From CAVPEW01 sp963703565 (lineage in GTDB: Bacteria > Actinomycetota > Acidimicrobiia > Acidimicrobiales > VFJN01), in NCBI GenBank assembly GCA_963703565.1, contig CAVPEW010000018.1, positions 62,001 through 126,000 of the forward strand: a stretch of 64,000 bases of DNA. Reading direction: 5' to 3'. The notes below the pieces were generated by a model. That model had not been told where the DNA came from, did no database searches, and saw only the letters and a program-made list of their open reading frames with translations. Position 1 is the stretch's first letter. Every line of letters starts with the position of its first letter. The translations under genes and the position numbers were made by a program. Of this stretch, positions 53,982-61,764 are shown in pieces.

Positions 53982-55058
53982 GTGCCCGGCACCGACCTGC
54001 TCGCGTTGACCGCCGAGCTGGTCGACATCGCCTCGGTGTCGCACCACGAGACGGCTCTGGTGGACCACCTCCAGGCCCGTCTGCAGGGTCGTGGCCTCGA
54101 GGTTGTGCGCATCGGCGACGAGCTGGTGGCGCGCACGCTGCTCGGCAGGCCCTCGCGGGTGGTGCTGGCGGGGCACACGGACACCGTTCCGGCGCAGGGC
54201 AACGCCGGCGCCCGGGTCGAGGGCGACGTCTGCTGGGGCGTGGGGGCCGCCGACATGAAGGCCGGCCTGGCCGTGATGGTCGCCCTGGCCGAGGGGCTGT
54301 CCGAGGCGCCGTCCGAACCTGCCCATGACGTGACCTACGTCTTCTACTCGGGCGAGGAGGTGGCCGCGGAGCACAACGGTCTGGCCCGCCTGCTGCGAGA
54401 GCGCCCGGACCTGGTCCAGGGAGACGTGGCGGTGCTCGGCGAGCCGACCGGCGGTGCCATCGAGGCCGGCTGCCAGGGCACCTTGCGCATGGAGATCACC
54501 CTGCGCGGCAGCGCGGCGCACACGGCACGGCCCTGGGTGGGGCGCAACGCCGTCCATCGGCTGGGGCCGGTGTTGGGCGCCGTGGCGGGCTTCGAGGAGC
54601 GCCGCCCGGTGCTCGACGGCTACGAGTTCCGCGAAGCGCTGCAGGCGGTGTCGGTGTCGGGAGGCGTGGCCGGCAACGTCGTGCCCGATCGAGCGACGCT
54701 GACCGTCAACCACCGCTTCGCGCCCGACCGCAGCCCCGAGCAGGCCGAGGCGGCGGTGCGGGCGCTGCTCTCGCCGGTCCTCGAGCCGGGCGACGAGGTG
54801 GTGCTCGTCGATGTCGCCGCGGGGGCGCCCCCGGCGCTGGACCACCCCTTGCTGCGGGGTCTGGCCCGGCGCCGTGGGCTCGAGCGCCGGGCAAAGCTCG
54901 GCTGGACCGACGTCGCCCGCTTCGCCGCGGTCGGCATCCCGGCGCTGAACCTCGGCCCCGGGGACCCGCTGCTGGCCCACACGGCCGCCGAGCGCGTCGA
55001 CCGGGCCGCGCTCGAAGCCACCTTCGCCGTGCTGGCCGGCCTGCTGCACGGGTCCTGA
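53982..55058 (+). CDS. dapE: Succinyl-diaminopimelate desuccinylase
   Basis: DapE is an M20 dizinc amidohydrolase releasing LL-diaminopimelate from its N-succinyl form. Zinc ligands are visible in VLAGHTDTVP, GVGAADMKAGLAVM, YSGEEVAAEHNG and LGEPTGGAIEAG, and the last His in LLAHTAAER. The dimerisation domain starts at GCQGTLRMEITL. Length 358 residues, normal for actinobacterial DapE. Start GTG 53982 is preferred to 53979 by promoter spacing. It diverges from dapD. Confidence 0.94.
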   Translation: MPGTDLLALTAELVDIASVSHHETALVDHLQARLQGRGLEVVRIGDELVARTLLGRPSRVVLAGHTDTVPAQGNAGARVEGDVCWGVGAADMKAGLAVMVALAEGLSEAPSEPAHDVTYVFYSGEEVAAEHNGLARLLRERPDLVQGDVAVLGEPTGGAIEAGCQGTLRMEITLRGSAAHTARPWVGRNAVHRLGPVLGAVAGFEERRPVLDGYEFREALQAVSVSGGVAGNVVPDRATLTVNHRFAPDRSPEQAEAAVRALLSPVLEPGDEVVLVDVAAGAPPALDHPLLRGLARRRGLERRAKLGWTDVARFAAVGIPALNLGPGDPLLAHTAAERVDRAALEATFAVLAGLLHGS

Positions 55059-55061
55059 GCC

Positions 55062-55080
55062 GCCCGGCGCCCCGCCGGGC
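55062..55080. terminator. Bidirectional stem-loop between dapE and the subtilase gene
   Basis: CCCGGCG (55063-55069) pairs with CGCCGGG (55073-55079), extended by a flanking G-C pair, around a CCC loop. It lies 4 nt after the dapE stop and 12 nt from the end of the convergent gene, a likely shared terminator. Confidence 0.5.
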
Positions 55081-55091
55081 CGGGCTGCGGG

Positions 55092-56561
55092 TCAGTGGTC
55101 GTGGGACCCCAGCCTGCGGAGGCGATGCCTTCCGAGCAGGGCGAGCCAGGTTCCGACGAGCACCAGGGCGGCCAGCGCCAGCACTCCGGCGGGCGGTTCC
55201 GCACTGCTGGGCGCGTTGGGGCCGGCCTCGGTGGACGCCGCCAGCTCGTCGCCGAGCACGGGCGGCGGGCTGGTCGCGCTGGGGGGCGGTGCCGCGGCTG
55301 TGGTCGTGGGCGGCAGGGCCGGATCGGTGGCGGGCCCGGTGACAGGAGAGGGCGACGACGCCGTGGCAGGAGCGGAGCCCACGGCGCGGGCGGCGTCGAC
55401 CCTGCCCACGCCGTAGACCGGATCAGGTCCTGGTCGGCCGAGGTCGTTGGCCGTGGCCAGGAGCCGCTCCACGGCGTCGACAGGCGAGCGGCCCTGGGCC
55501 AGCAGCAGGGCCAGCACACCGGTCACGTGGGGGGCTGCCATCGACGTGCCGGCCAGGCAGGCATACAGATCGTGGTGGTCGGCGCGCCAGTAGGTCGACA
55601 GCACGCCTCGGGGTGCACCACCCGTCGCGCAGTCGGCGTCGTCTCGTTCGCCCTCCCCGCCGGGCGCGGCGAGGACCCAGCGCCACTGGGCCTGGGCACT
55701 GGCCGGGCCGGCCACATAGGACGCTGCGCGGTCGTTGCGGTCCGTGGCGGTGACCATGATTGCGTGGCGCGTGGATGCCGCGCTCGACACGCTGGCGTCG
55801 TTGCCGGTCGCCAGCACTGGGATCACGTCGGCCTGCCAGGCCTCGTCGAGCGCGTCGCAGTAGCCGCATCCCGGGCTATCGACCCCGGAGACCTGACCGC
55901 CACCGAGCGAGAGGTTGATGACCTGCGCCCCGTGAGCCACTGCCCAGCGGATCCCGGCTGCGACATCGGCCGCGTCGCCGGTCGCCTGGCACTCGTCGCA
56001 CCCGGCGTGCAGGCTGCGAACCACCAGCAGACGGGCGTCGGGGGCGACTCCGGCCACACCGGTGCCGTTGCCCGCCGCGGCGGCCACGATGCCCGCCACG
56101 TGCGTGCCGTGGCCGCTGTCGTCCTGGCCGGCCGATCCTCCGGTGCGGCAGCGTCCAGGGTCGCCAGCGGCGCCGATGCAGTCCGCCGCACCGACGATGC
56201 GGCCCCTCAGCTCGACGTGGTCGAGGTCGGCTCCGGAGTCCACCACGGCCACGGTGACCCCAGCCCCCGTGCTGAGGGCCCAGGCCTCGGGCGCGCGGAT
56301 CCGCTCGAGGTTCCACAGCAGGCCTTCGACCAGAGCGGGGTCATCGGGTTCGAGTGACATGCCGGCTGGCCCGACGGCCACTGAAGGGCCGGCAAGCCGA
56401 GCCCCCGCCGCGGACAGGGGGCCGCCCGGTGGGGCGCTCGTCGCCACGGTGGCCGCCGCGACCGCGATCCACAGGACGGCCGCCACCGAGGCATGCCTCC
56501 GGGCTGCCGCGGGGGCAGTTGGCTCGACCGCTCGGCGTCGACGGCGGTCCGCGGCGTCCAC
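55092..56561 (-). CDS. Secreted, membrane-anchored S8 subtilisin-like protease
   Basis: A 489-residue mycosin-like architecture. The N-terminus has basic residues and a hydrophobic segment (about 25-42) as signal or anchor. The catalytic triad is Asp108 in VAVVDSGAD, His151 in DSGHGTHVAG and Ser340 in AGTSMAAPHVTG, with the oxyanion Asn in ATGND. Six or more Cys outside the core suggest disulfides. A Pro/Thr/Ser-rich linker and a C-terminal transmembrane helix (VLALAALVLVGTWLALL, then a basic tail) anchor it outside the cell. No type VII secretion genes are near, so a true mycosin role is not supported. Start 56561 is uncertain within a few codons. Confidence 0.88.
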   Translation of the reverse strand: MDAADRRRRRAVEPTAPAAARRHASVAAVLWIAVAAATVATSAPPGGPLSAAGARLAGPSVAVGPAGMSLEPDDPALVEGLLWNLERIRAPEAWALSTGAGVTVAVVDSGADLDHVELRGRIVGAADCIGAAGDPGRCRTGGSAGQDDSGHGTHVAGIVAAAAGNGTGVAGVAPDARLLVVRSLHAGCDECQATGDAADVAAGIRWAVAHGAQVINLSLGGGQVSGVDSPGCGYCDALDEAWQADVIPVLATGNDASVSSAASTRHAIMVTATDRNDRAASYVAGPASAQAQWRWVLAAPGGEGERDDADCATGGAPRGVLSTYWRADHHDLYACLAGTSMAAPHVTGVLALLLAQGRSPVDAVERLLATANDLGRPGPDPVYGVGRVDAARAVGSAPATASSPSPVTGPATDPALPPTTTAAAPPPSATSPPPVLGDELAASTEAGPNAPSSAEPPAGVLALAALVLVGTWLALLGRHRLRRLGSHDH

Positions 56562-56628
56562 CGACCAATGGTGACGGATCGGTCAGGTCGGCGAAAGACC
56601 CGCTTTGGTGTAGAGGCGGGGCGAGAAC

Positions 56629-57318
56629 CTAGAGCCGACGCAGGACCGTGACGACCTTGCCGAACACGGTGACCTCGTCGGCGGGGAGCTCGATGGGGGA
56701 GTAGCGCTCGTTGGCCGGCAGCAGCCGAATCGTGTTGCCCTGCCGTCGGAAGGTCTTCACCGTGGCCTCCTCGCCGGGGATACCGGCCGCGACGATGTCG
56801 CCGTCGTCGGCGTGGCTCTGCGCCCGGCAGACCACGAAGTCGCCATCGAGGATGGCGGCCTCGATCATGGACTCCCCCCGGACCCGCAGCATGAACAGGT
56901 CGCCGTCGCCGGTGAGGTCTGCGGGCAGTGGCAGCGTCTCCTCGACGTTCTCCTGTGCCAGCACGTCGGTGCCGGCTGCGACGTCACCGACCAGCGGCAC
57001 GTGGCGCACCGGGCGGCGCTCCACGGCCGCGCCGCTGGCGGGATCGAAGCGCACCTCGATGGCGCGGGGCTTGGTTGGGTCGCGCCGCAGGTAGCCGAGG
57101 CGCTGCAGCGAGGCGAGGTGCGAGTGGACGGTGGACGGCGACGTGAGGCCGACGGCCTCGCCGATCTCTCGCACCGAGGGCGGAAAGCCGCGGGAGCGCT
57201 GGAACTCGTCGATCACCTCGAGGATCTGGCGCTGACGGGCGGTGGGCGCCTCGGCAACGGGATCGGCATCCGGGCCCGGCAGTGGCCTCGAGGACGACTT
57301 GGACGGTGACCGCGGCAT
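56629..57318 (-). CDS. lexA: SOS repressor LexA
   Basis: LexA represses DNA-damage genes and cleaves itself when RecA filaments form. The 229-residue protein has a winged-helix N-domain (RQRQILEVIDEFQRSRGFPP, TSPSTVHSHLASLQRLGYL), the cleavage site Ala115-Gly116 in GDVAAGTDV, catalytic Ser150 in VRGESM and Lys188 in EEATVKTF. ATG 57318 is preferred; the in-frame GTG 57324 is possible, and codon 57405 lies upstream of the predicted transcription start and is rejected. LexA boxes in its own promoter show autoregulation. It diverges from the LysM gene as in mycobacteria. Confidence 0.96.
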   Translation of the reverse strand: MPRSPSKSSSRPLPGPDADPVAEAPTARQRQILEVIDEFQRSRGFPPSVREIGEAVGLTSPSTVHSHLASLQRLGYLRRDPTKPRAIEVRFDPASGAAVERRPVRHVPLVGDVAAGTDVLAQENVEETLPLPADLTGDGDLFMLRVRGESMIEAAILDGDFVVCRAQSHADDGDIVAAGIPGEEATVKTFRRQGNTIRLLPANERYSPIELPADEVTVFGKVVTVLRRL

Positions 57319-57376
57319 GTGCACGTCCTGGGGATCGGTCGTTCCCGACGGAGGGGAGCGTACGTGTGTTCCCGTC

Positions 57377-57405
57377 ACCGTACCGTTCGTCGCCCTCGCT
57401 GGCAA
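57377..57405 (-). promoter_or_regulatory. lexA promoter
   Basis: On the minus strand TTGCCA (57405-57400), a 17-nt spacer and TACGGT (57382-57377). Transcription would begin near 57370, giving a leader of about 52 nt. SOS box 57403-57416 overlaps its -35. Confidence 0.6.
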
Positions 57406-57416
57406 ACACCCGTTCG
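57403..57416. promoter_or_regulatory. LexA box at the lexA -35, one mismatch
   Basis: CAAACACCCGTTCG differs at one position from CGAAC-N4-GTTCG. It overlaps the lexA -35 hexamer, so LexA bound here would block its own promoter. It is separated by one base from the next box. Confidence 0.6.
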
Positions 57417-57417
57417 C

Positions 57418-57431
57418 CGAACGACAGTTCG
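57418..57431. promoter_or_regulatory. LexA box, exact consensus, lexA side
   Basis: CGAACGACAGTTCG fits the CGAAC-N4-GTTCG consensus exactly. It is adjacent to the imperfect box at 57403, centres 15 bp apart, and lies upstream of both divergent promoters. Confidence 0.85.
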
Positions 57432-57442
57432 CTGTGGGGGGC

Positions 57443-57471
57443 TTGACAGCGAACGTCTGTTCGGCGACGCT
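57443..57471 (+). promoter_or_regulatory. Promoter of the LysM gene
   Basis: A perfect -35 TTGACA (57443-57448), 17-nt spacer and GACGCT (57466-57471), similar in its -10 to the recA promoter of this window (TACGCT). The spacer is filled by a LexA box. Confidence 0.6.
57450..57463. promoter_or_regulatory. LexA box, exact consensus, in the LysM promoter spacer
   Basis: CGAACGTCTGTTCG fits the consensus exactly and lies between the -35 and -10 of the LysM gene, the same geometry as in the recA promoter. Confidence 0.88.
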
Positions 57472-57473
57472 GT

Positions 57474-57487
57474 AGAACGCCTGTTCG
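57474..57487. promoter_or_regulatory. Second LexA box of the LysM gene, over the transcription start
   Basis: AGAACGCCTGTTCG keeps both GAAC and GTTC half sites with 4-nt spacing; only the outer first base departs from consensus. Its centre is 24 bp from the preceding box, so two dimers could bind on similar helix faces. Confidence 0.75.
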
Positions 57488-57557
57488 GGGGATTCGCTCG
57501 TCGGGCTCCGTCCAGCCGCCGGCGCCGGATGTCACACGCATCGGGGAGAGTGCTCAC

Positions 57558-57995
57558 ATGGCGATCGCCTTCCACACCGAACCGAGCGCGGCCCTCCCAC
57601 GCTGGGTCGCCACTGGGGGCCCTCCTCCGCCCGGTCCGGTCGATGCCGTGGGTCGGGGGGCGTCCCGAGGCCCCGTCGTGGAGCGTCACCCGGTCCGGGT
57701 CGGTGTTGCGGCGGCCGTGCTGCTGGTGGTGCTGTCGATGGCTTCTAGCTCGGGCGTCTCCGTGCTCGCCGGCCTGGTCGCTGGAGCGAGGCCAGCGCCG
57801 GAAGCGACAACCGACGTCTCCGCCGAGCCGGGCGCCGGTGCCGCCGGGCGGGTGGTCGCGGCGGGCGAGACGCTGTGGTCCATCGCTGCCGGGCTCGCAC
57901 CCGGCGACGACGACGCAGCGGCCTACCACGAGCTCGTCCGGCTCAACGGCACCGAATCCGTCGCCGTGGGCGAGCGAGTCCGCCTGCCCGCCTGA
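57558..57995 (+). CDS. SOS-controlled single-pass LysM protein (Rv2719c/DivS-like position)
   Basis: A 145-residue protein: a cytoplasmic N-terminal part of about 45 residues, one transmembrane helix (VGVAAAVLLVVLSMASSSGV), a short linker, and a C-terminal LysM domain (VVAAGETLWSIAAGL ... LVRLNGTESVAVGERVRLP) that would bind peptidoglycan outside the membrane. In Mycobacterium tuberculosis the gene divergent from lexA, followed by nrdR, is Rv2719c, a damage-induced LysM protein that inhibits cell division; Corynebacterium DivS occupies the same place. Same order, topology and LexA boxes here argue for the same job: delaying division during DNA repair. Direct sequence similarity outside LysM was not tested. 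Confidence 0.85.
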   Translation: MAIAFHTEPSAALPRWVATGGPPPPGPVDAVGRGASRGPVVERHPVRVGVAAAVLLVVLSMASSSGVSVLAGLVAGARPAPEATTDVSAEPGAGAAGRVVAAGETLWSIAAGLAPGDDDAAAYHELVRLNGTESVAVGERVRLPA

Positions 57996-58045
57996 CCGGC
58001 GCGTCGGGGGGCGGGCCGCCCGGGGCCCGAAGTAGCCTGCGCGCG

Positions 58046-58522
58046 GTGCGCTGCCCCGCATGTGCCGGAGCCGACGACAAGGTCGTCGACTCCCGCCAGG
58101 CCGACGACGGGTCCTCCATCCGTCGTCGACGGGAATGCCTTGCCTGCGGTCGCCGCTTCACCACCTTCGAGCGAGTCGAGGAGGTGCCGCTCGTGGTCGT
58201 CAAGCGCGATGCCTCTCGTGAGGCCTTCGCCCGCGCCAAGGTGGCACGGGGCGTGAGAGCTGCCGCCAAGGGGCGCCCACTGCCGGCCGAGATCGCCGAG
58301 GAGGTCGCCTGCGGAGTCGAGGACGCCCTGCGGGTGGAGGGCCACGCGGAGGTCGGTTCCGCCGAGGTGGGGCGAGCCGTCCTCGAGCGCCTCCGCGAGC
58401 TCGACGCGGTCACCGCCGTCCGCTTCGCGAGCGTCTACAAGGCCTTCGAGGATCTCGCGGACTTCGAGCGTGAGGTCACCCTGCTGGCAGGACGGGTCGA
58501 CCCGCCCTCGTCTGGCGGCTGA
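58046..58522 (+). CDS. nrdR: Transcriptional repressor NrdR
   Basis: NrdR senses ATP/dATP through its ATP-cone and represses ribonucleotide reductase genes. The 158-residue protein has the zinc ribbon CPACAGADDKVVDSR ... CLACGRRFTTFERVEE and the ATP-cone starting VVVKRDASREAFARAKVARG. GTG 58046 begins the conserved N-terminus and lies 7 nt after TAGCCT (58033-58038). Two NrdR-like boxes lie in front of nrdJ in this window, its expected target. Confidence 0.95.
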   Translation: MRCPACAGADDKVVDSRQADDGSSIRRRRECLACGRRFTTFERVEEVPLVVVKRDASREAFARAKVARGVRAAAKGRPLPAEIAEEVACGVEDALRVEGHAEVGSAEVGRAVLERLRELDAVTAVRFASVYKAFEDLADFEREVTLLAGRVDPPSSGG

Positions 58523-58581
58523 GCGGCTCGCTGAACGTCGATCCGGTGGCGCCCCGGCGTTCGTGGCGCGGCGCTCGCCTG

Positions 58582-59397
58582 TCAGCCGCCGCGCCCGGCA
58601 CGTACGAAGCGCACCAGCAGCATGGCCTCGGCCATCAGCACCCGGCGCACCTCGAAGCCGGTCGGGCTCATCGGCTCGGGGCCGACCGATGCCCGCTCGG
58701 CGTCGCCGCCCACGAGAAGGGGCGAGAGCGAAAGGCACCACTCGTCGATCAGGTCGGCGGCTATCAGGTCGGCGTTGAGGCGCGGCCCGCCTTCGCAGAG
58801 CGCGAACCGGTGCCCCCGACGCCCGAGCTCGGCAAGGCCCTCGCCCAGATCGACCCTGGCGTCGCCCGCGACGATCACCTCTGCGCTGCGGGACAGGCGG
58901 GCTCGCCGCGACGGAGGCGAGGCCTCGCACGTGAGCACGATCGTTCCGGCGGCCGAGTCGAGCAGCGGGCTGGACTCGTCCAGATCCAGCGACCGGCTCA
59001 CCACGGCTATGGGCGGGGTCTCGGGTTGGCCCCGCGCCCGCCGGGCGGCGCGGCGGCTCGGCGAGGGTCGCGCCGGCCCGTAGCCCTCGGCGCGCGCCGT
59101 GCCCGCACCGACAACGATGACGTCCGCGGCGGCTCGCAGCGCTCCGAACACCGCCAGGTCGGCCGCGGTCTGCAGCGGTCCCGACCGGCCGCTCACGGCG
59201 ACGGCGCCGTCGAGCGAGCAGATGGTGTTGACCGCCACCCACGGCCGGGCGACCCCGCAGGGGCGTGTCTCGGCGGCCACCAGCTCATCGAGCGCATCGA
59301 GCGCGTCGAGCCCGGACGGCTCTCCCGGTGCGCTGCCCGCGGATTCGGCGCTGAGCTCGGCGGCGGGAGGTTCGGGCGGGGGCCAAAGCAGGCGCAC
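58582..59397 (-). CDS. RibD C-terminal-like reductase (pyrimidine reductase family)
   Basis: A 271-residue stand-alone RibD_C/DHFR-fold protein. The cofactor/substrate pattern is visible: VAVNTICSLDGAVAVSGRSGPL, AAADVIVVGAGTARAEGYGPA, and CEGGPRLNADLIAADLIDEW. It lacks the deaminase half of RibD. Possible roles are the riboflavin pathway reductase step or an NADPH-dependent reductase of another pteridine/pyrimidine. GTG 59397 is preferred (8 nt after TATGGT at 59411-59406) over 59445, whose extra residues are unlike the family. It faces nrdR and diverges from the VIT gene. Confidence 0.82.
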   Translation of the reverse strand: MRLLWPPPEPPAAELSAESAGSAPGEPSGLDALDALDELVAAETRPCGVARPWVAVNTICSLDGAVAVSGRSGPLQTAADLAVFGALRAAADVIVVGAGTARAEGYGPARPSPSRRAARRARGQPETPPIAVVSRSLDLDESSPLLDSAAGTIVLTCEASPPSRRARLSRSAEVIVAGDARVDLGEGLAELGRRGHRFALCEGGPRLNADLIAADLIDEWCLSLSPLLVGGDAERASVGPEPMSPTGFEVRRVLMAEAMLLVRFVRAGRGG

Positions 59398-59437
59398 AGC
59401 GCGGCACCATAGTGACGGCACCTGGCAGGCTACGGCG

Positions 59438-60172
59438 GTGTCCACTGACGTCGTGCACCGGGCCCGCCAGCGTCACCGCCGTCGGGAGCGCCACACGACC
59501 GGTCGCACTGCGTGGCTGCGAGCGGCCGTGCTCGGTGCCGATGACGGGATCGTGTCGACCGCCGCGCTGCTCGTCGGGGTGGCTGCCGGTGGTGGCGACC
59601 GTGCCGCGGTGATGACCGCCGGGATGGCCGGCCTGGTCGCTGGCGCCTGCTCGATGGCCGCGGGCGAGTACGTGTCGGTGTCGTCCCAGCGCGATGCCGA
59701 GCTGGCCGACCTGGCCAAGGAGGCCGACGAGCTGGCGACCGAGCCGGAGGCGGAGCGGGCCGAGTTGGCGGCGATCTACCAGGCCCGCGGACTCTCGGCG
59801 GCCCTCGCGGCCGAGGTGGCCGACGAGCTCAGCGCCCGACACGACGTGCTCGAGGTCCACGCCCGCGAGGAGCTCGGCCTCGATCCCTCGAACCTGGCCA
59901 GCCCGGTGCTGGCGTCGGTTGCCTCGGCGGGCTCGTTCGCCGTCGGCGCCGGGCTCGCCGTCGGGGCGGCTGCGCTGGCCCCCGGCTCCTGGCGGGCGTG
60001 GACGGTGGTGGTCGTGGCGCTGGTGGCGCTCGGCGCGCTGGGCGCGGCCGGGGCGGCGGCGGGCCGAGTGGGCTCGGTGGTGCGCCCCGCCCTGCGGGTC
60101 GTGATCGGGGGAGGCGCCGCCATGGGCCTCACGGCGCTCGTCGGGTCGCTGGTGGGCGCAGCGGTCGGCTAG
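59438..60172 (+). CDS. VIT1/CCC1 family Fe2+/Mn2+ transporter
   Basis: A 244-residue membrane protein of the vacuolar-iron-transporter family, exporting or sequestering Fe2+ or Mn2+. The first membrane helix has the family block LRAAVLGADDGIVSTAALLVG; then TAGMAGLVAGACSMAAGEYVSVSSQRDAE, with the Met/Glu metal site; a cytosolic Glu-rich segment (KEADELATEPEAERAELAAIY); and three further helices. Start GTG 59438 is the first plausible one; the longer upstream open frame overlaps the RibD-like gene and is not coding. Its last 44 nt overlap the convergent marR. Confidence 0.9.
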   Translation: MSTDVVHRARQRHRRRERHTTGRTAWLRAAVLGADDGIVSTAALLVGVAAGGGDRAAVMTAGMAGLVAGACSMAAGEYVSVSSQRDAELADLAKEADELATEPEAERAELAAIYQARGLSAALAAEVADELSARHDVLEVHAREELGLDPSNLASPVLASVASAGSFAVGAGLAVGAAALAPGSWRAWTVVVVALVALGALGAAGAAAGRVGSVVRPALRVVIGGGAAMGLTALVGSLVGAAVG

Positions 60173-60728
60173 CGGTCCGCCCGGAGCCGAGGGCGGCTGG
60201 AGCGGAGCCCGCTCCCGGACCGGGAACGGACTCCGGGCATGTGGACGCCTCGGCGGCCTCGGGGTTGATCGCGGCACGCAGGCGGTGCAGCGCGGTGTCG
60301 AGGCGGTCGAGCTCGTCGGGGTCGGTCAGCGGCCCTAGGACCTCGTCGAGGTGCGACAGGTGCACTCCCAGCGCGGCGGCGATGCGGTCGTGGCCGGCGG
60401 GGGTGAGGGTGGCGTAGGCGACCCGACGGTCGGTGTCGCATGCCTCGCGCTGCACCAGCCCCGCCTCCTCGAGCCGGTCGACGCATCGGGTGAGCCCGGA
60501 GAGGCTCAGGGTCGACTGGCCGGCGAGGTCACTCATGCGCAGCCGGTTGCCCGGGGTGCGCTCCAGGCGCAGCAGGATCTCGAACCACTGCATGGACAGG
60601 CCACTGGTCTCCTCCAGGCGACGACCGAAGGTGCGCTCGGCGCCGGCGGCGGTCTCGAGGACTAGGCCCATCAGGTCGAGCCATCGCTCAGCGAGCGTGG
60701 CGGGGGCCTGATCGCCGGGGAGGGTCAT
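60129..60728 (-). CDS. MarR family transcriptional regulator
   Basis: A 199-residue winged-helix regulator: helices LSMQWFEILLRLERTPGNRL, recognition region AGQSTLSLSGLTRCVDRLEEAGLV and wing RVAYATLTPAGHD. The last 45 residues are Pro/Ala/Arg-rich and probably disordered. ATG 60728 is 6 nt after TAGGGT (60740-60735). It diverges from yceI across a 20-bp palindrome inside both promoters, so it probably represses both genes. Its effector is unknown. Confidence 0.9.
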   Translation of the reverse strand: MTLPGDQAPATLAERWLDLMGLVLETAAGAERTFGRRLEETSGLSMQWFEILLRLERTPGNRLRMSDLAGQSTLSLSGLTRCVDRLEEAGLVQREACDTDRRVAYATLTPAGHDRIAAALGVHLSHLDEVLGPLTDPDELDRLDTALHRLRAAINPEAAEASTCPESVPGPGAGSAPAALGSGRTASRPLRPPATRRAP

Positions 60729-60734
60729 GTGGGC

Positions 60735-60780
60735 ACCCTACGGAACGATGATTGCGTATGCAATCATGTGCCGGTAGCTT
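60735..60780. promoter_or_regulatory. MarR operator within paired marR/yceI promoters
   Basis: ATGATTGC (60748-60755) and GCAATCAT (60760-60767) form a perfect inverted repeat with a 4-nt GTAT centre. The plus-strand promoter uses TTGCGT (60752-60757), 17 nt, TAGCTT (60775-60780) toward yceI. The minus-strand promoter uses TTGCAT (60763-60758), 17 nt, TAGGGT (60740-60735) toward marR. Both -35 elements are part of the palindrome, so one bound MarR dimer would switch off both. Confidence 0.75.
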
Positions 60781-60837
60781 GATCGTCCATGCAAGTCACC
60801 GCCACGAGCGCGGTCCCGAACCACACAGGAGCACATC

Positions 60838-61419
60838 ATGTCCGACACCCAGTCCGCACCGGTGCGCAGCGTCGGGGGTGCAGAGGTGCCCGCCCCGGGG
60901 CGTTACGAGATCGACGGCGTGCACTCGAGCGTCGCGTTCAGCGTCCGGCACGCGATGGTGGCCAAGACCAAGGGCCGCTTCGGAGATGTGTCCGGCACGA
61001 TCGTCATCGGCGAGGACCCTGCCGACAGCTCGGTGGAGGTCAGGATCGGTGCCGCTTCGATCGACACCCGCGACGAGGGTCGTGACGGGCACCTGCGCAG
61101 CCCGGACTTCCTCGACGTCGAGACCCATCCCGACCTCACCTATCGCTCGAAGTCGGTCCGCCGGGGCGACGGTGGCACCTGGACGGTCGAAGGCGACCTG
61201 ACGGTCAAGGGCGTGAGCCGTCCGGTGGCGCTCGAGGTGGAGTTCGAAGGTGGTGTCATCGACCCGTGGGGCAATCCTCGCCTGGGGTTCTCGGCCGAGG
61301 CCGAGATCGACCGGGAGGACTTCGGGCTGACCTGGAACCAGGTGCTCGAGACCGGTGGGGTGCTGGTCGGCAAGAAGATCAAGATCGACCTCGACGTCGA
61401 GGCGGTCGCCGCGGGCTGA
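60838..61419 (+). CDS. YceI family lipid-binding-like protein
   Basis: A 193-residue lipocalin-like beta-barrel of the YceI/polyisoprenoid-binding family. Typical segments: GRYEIDGVHSSVAFSVRHAM, GRFGDVSGTIVI, FLDVETHPDLTYRS, GDLTVKGVSRPVALEVE, and a conserved end GGVLVGKKIKIDLDVEAV. There is no signal peptide, so it is cytoplasmic. An AGGAG ribosome site (60828-60832) precedes ATG 60838. It is regulated with marR through the shared operator. In other bacteria such pairs respond to stress or organic compounds. Confidence 0.92.
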   Translation: MSDTQSAPVRSVGGAEVPAPGRYEIDGVHSSVAFSVRHAMVAKTKGRFGDVSGTIVIGEDPADSSVEVRIGAASIDTRDEGRDGHLRSPDFLDVETHPDLTYRSKSVRRGDGGTWTVEGDLTVKGVSRPVALEVEFEGGVIDPWGNPRLGFSAEAEIDREDFGLTWNQVLETGGVLVGKKIKIDLDVEAVAAG

Positions 61420-61633
61420 CCAATCGACCCCGCGACACGTCAGATCCTCGACAGCGAGGGTCGCCTGTGGAAATCGTGGCCAGAAATCCACCTCGAATTC
61501 ACAGGAAGTGCCTCTGGTCGTCCACAAGGAACCTTCTCTAGGTTGCTCCCCGTGGTTGGCACGCGGCGCGGGCGACCGGAAAAGTTCGGTGGTCGACCCG
61601 TCTGTGGTGGGCAGGGATGGCTCCGTGGGGTGT

Positions 61634-61669
61634 CGCCGACCGGTGCGCGCGCGTGCACACCGGTCGGCG
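61634..61669 (+). terminator. Stem-loop in the long gap between yceI and nrdJ
   Basis: CGCCGACCGGTG (61634-61645) pairs perfectly with CACCGGTCGGCG (61658-61669) around a 12-nt GC loop. It lies about 215 nt after yceI and 64 nt before the nrdJ -35, and could end read-through transcription. The rest of the 555-nt gap 61420-61974 holds the nrdJ promoter, two NrdR boxes and a roughly 200-nt leader; no gene is seen in 61420-61633. Confidence 0.4.
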
Positions 61670-61732
61670 GTGCCCCCGACCTGGTCGTTCGCGCCGCGGC
61701 CGACTCATCGGGCCGGCACCGTCATCGACCTG

Positions 61733-61762
61733 TTGACACCCCTGTAACTACGGTGGTGTAAT
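61733..61762 (+). promoter_or_regulatory. nrdJ promoter
   Basis: Perfect -35 TTGACA (61733-61738), 18-nt spacer, -10 TGTAAT (61757-61762). Transcription should begin near 61769, leaving about 205 nt of leader before ATG 61975. Confidence 0.65.
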
Positions 61763-61764
61763 CC

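Noticed and set aside
55092..56561. Mycosin of a type VII secretion system
   Set aside because: Topology matches, but no EccB/C/D, EsxA/B or PE/PPE-like genes occur nearby.
57319..57405. N-terminal extension of LexA to codon 57405
   Set aside because: This stretch contains the -10 and transcription start of lexA and does not resemble LexA proteins.
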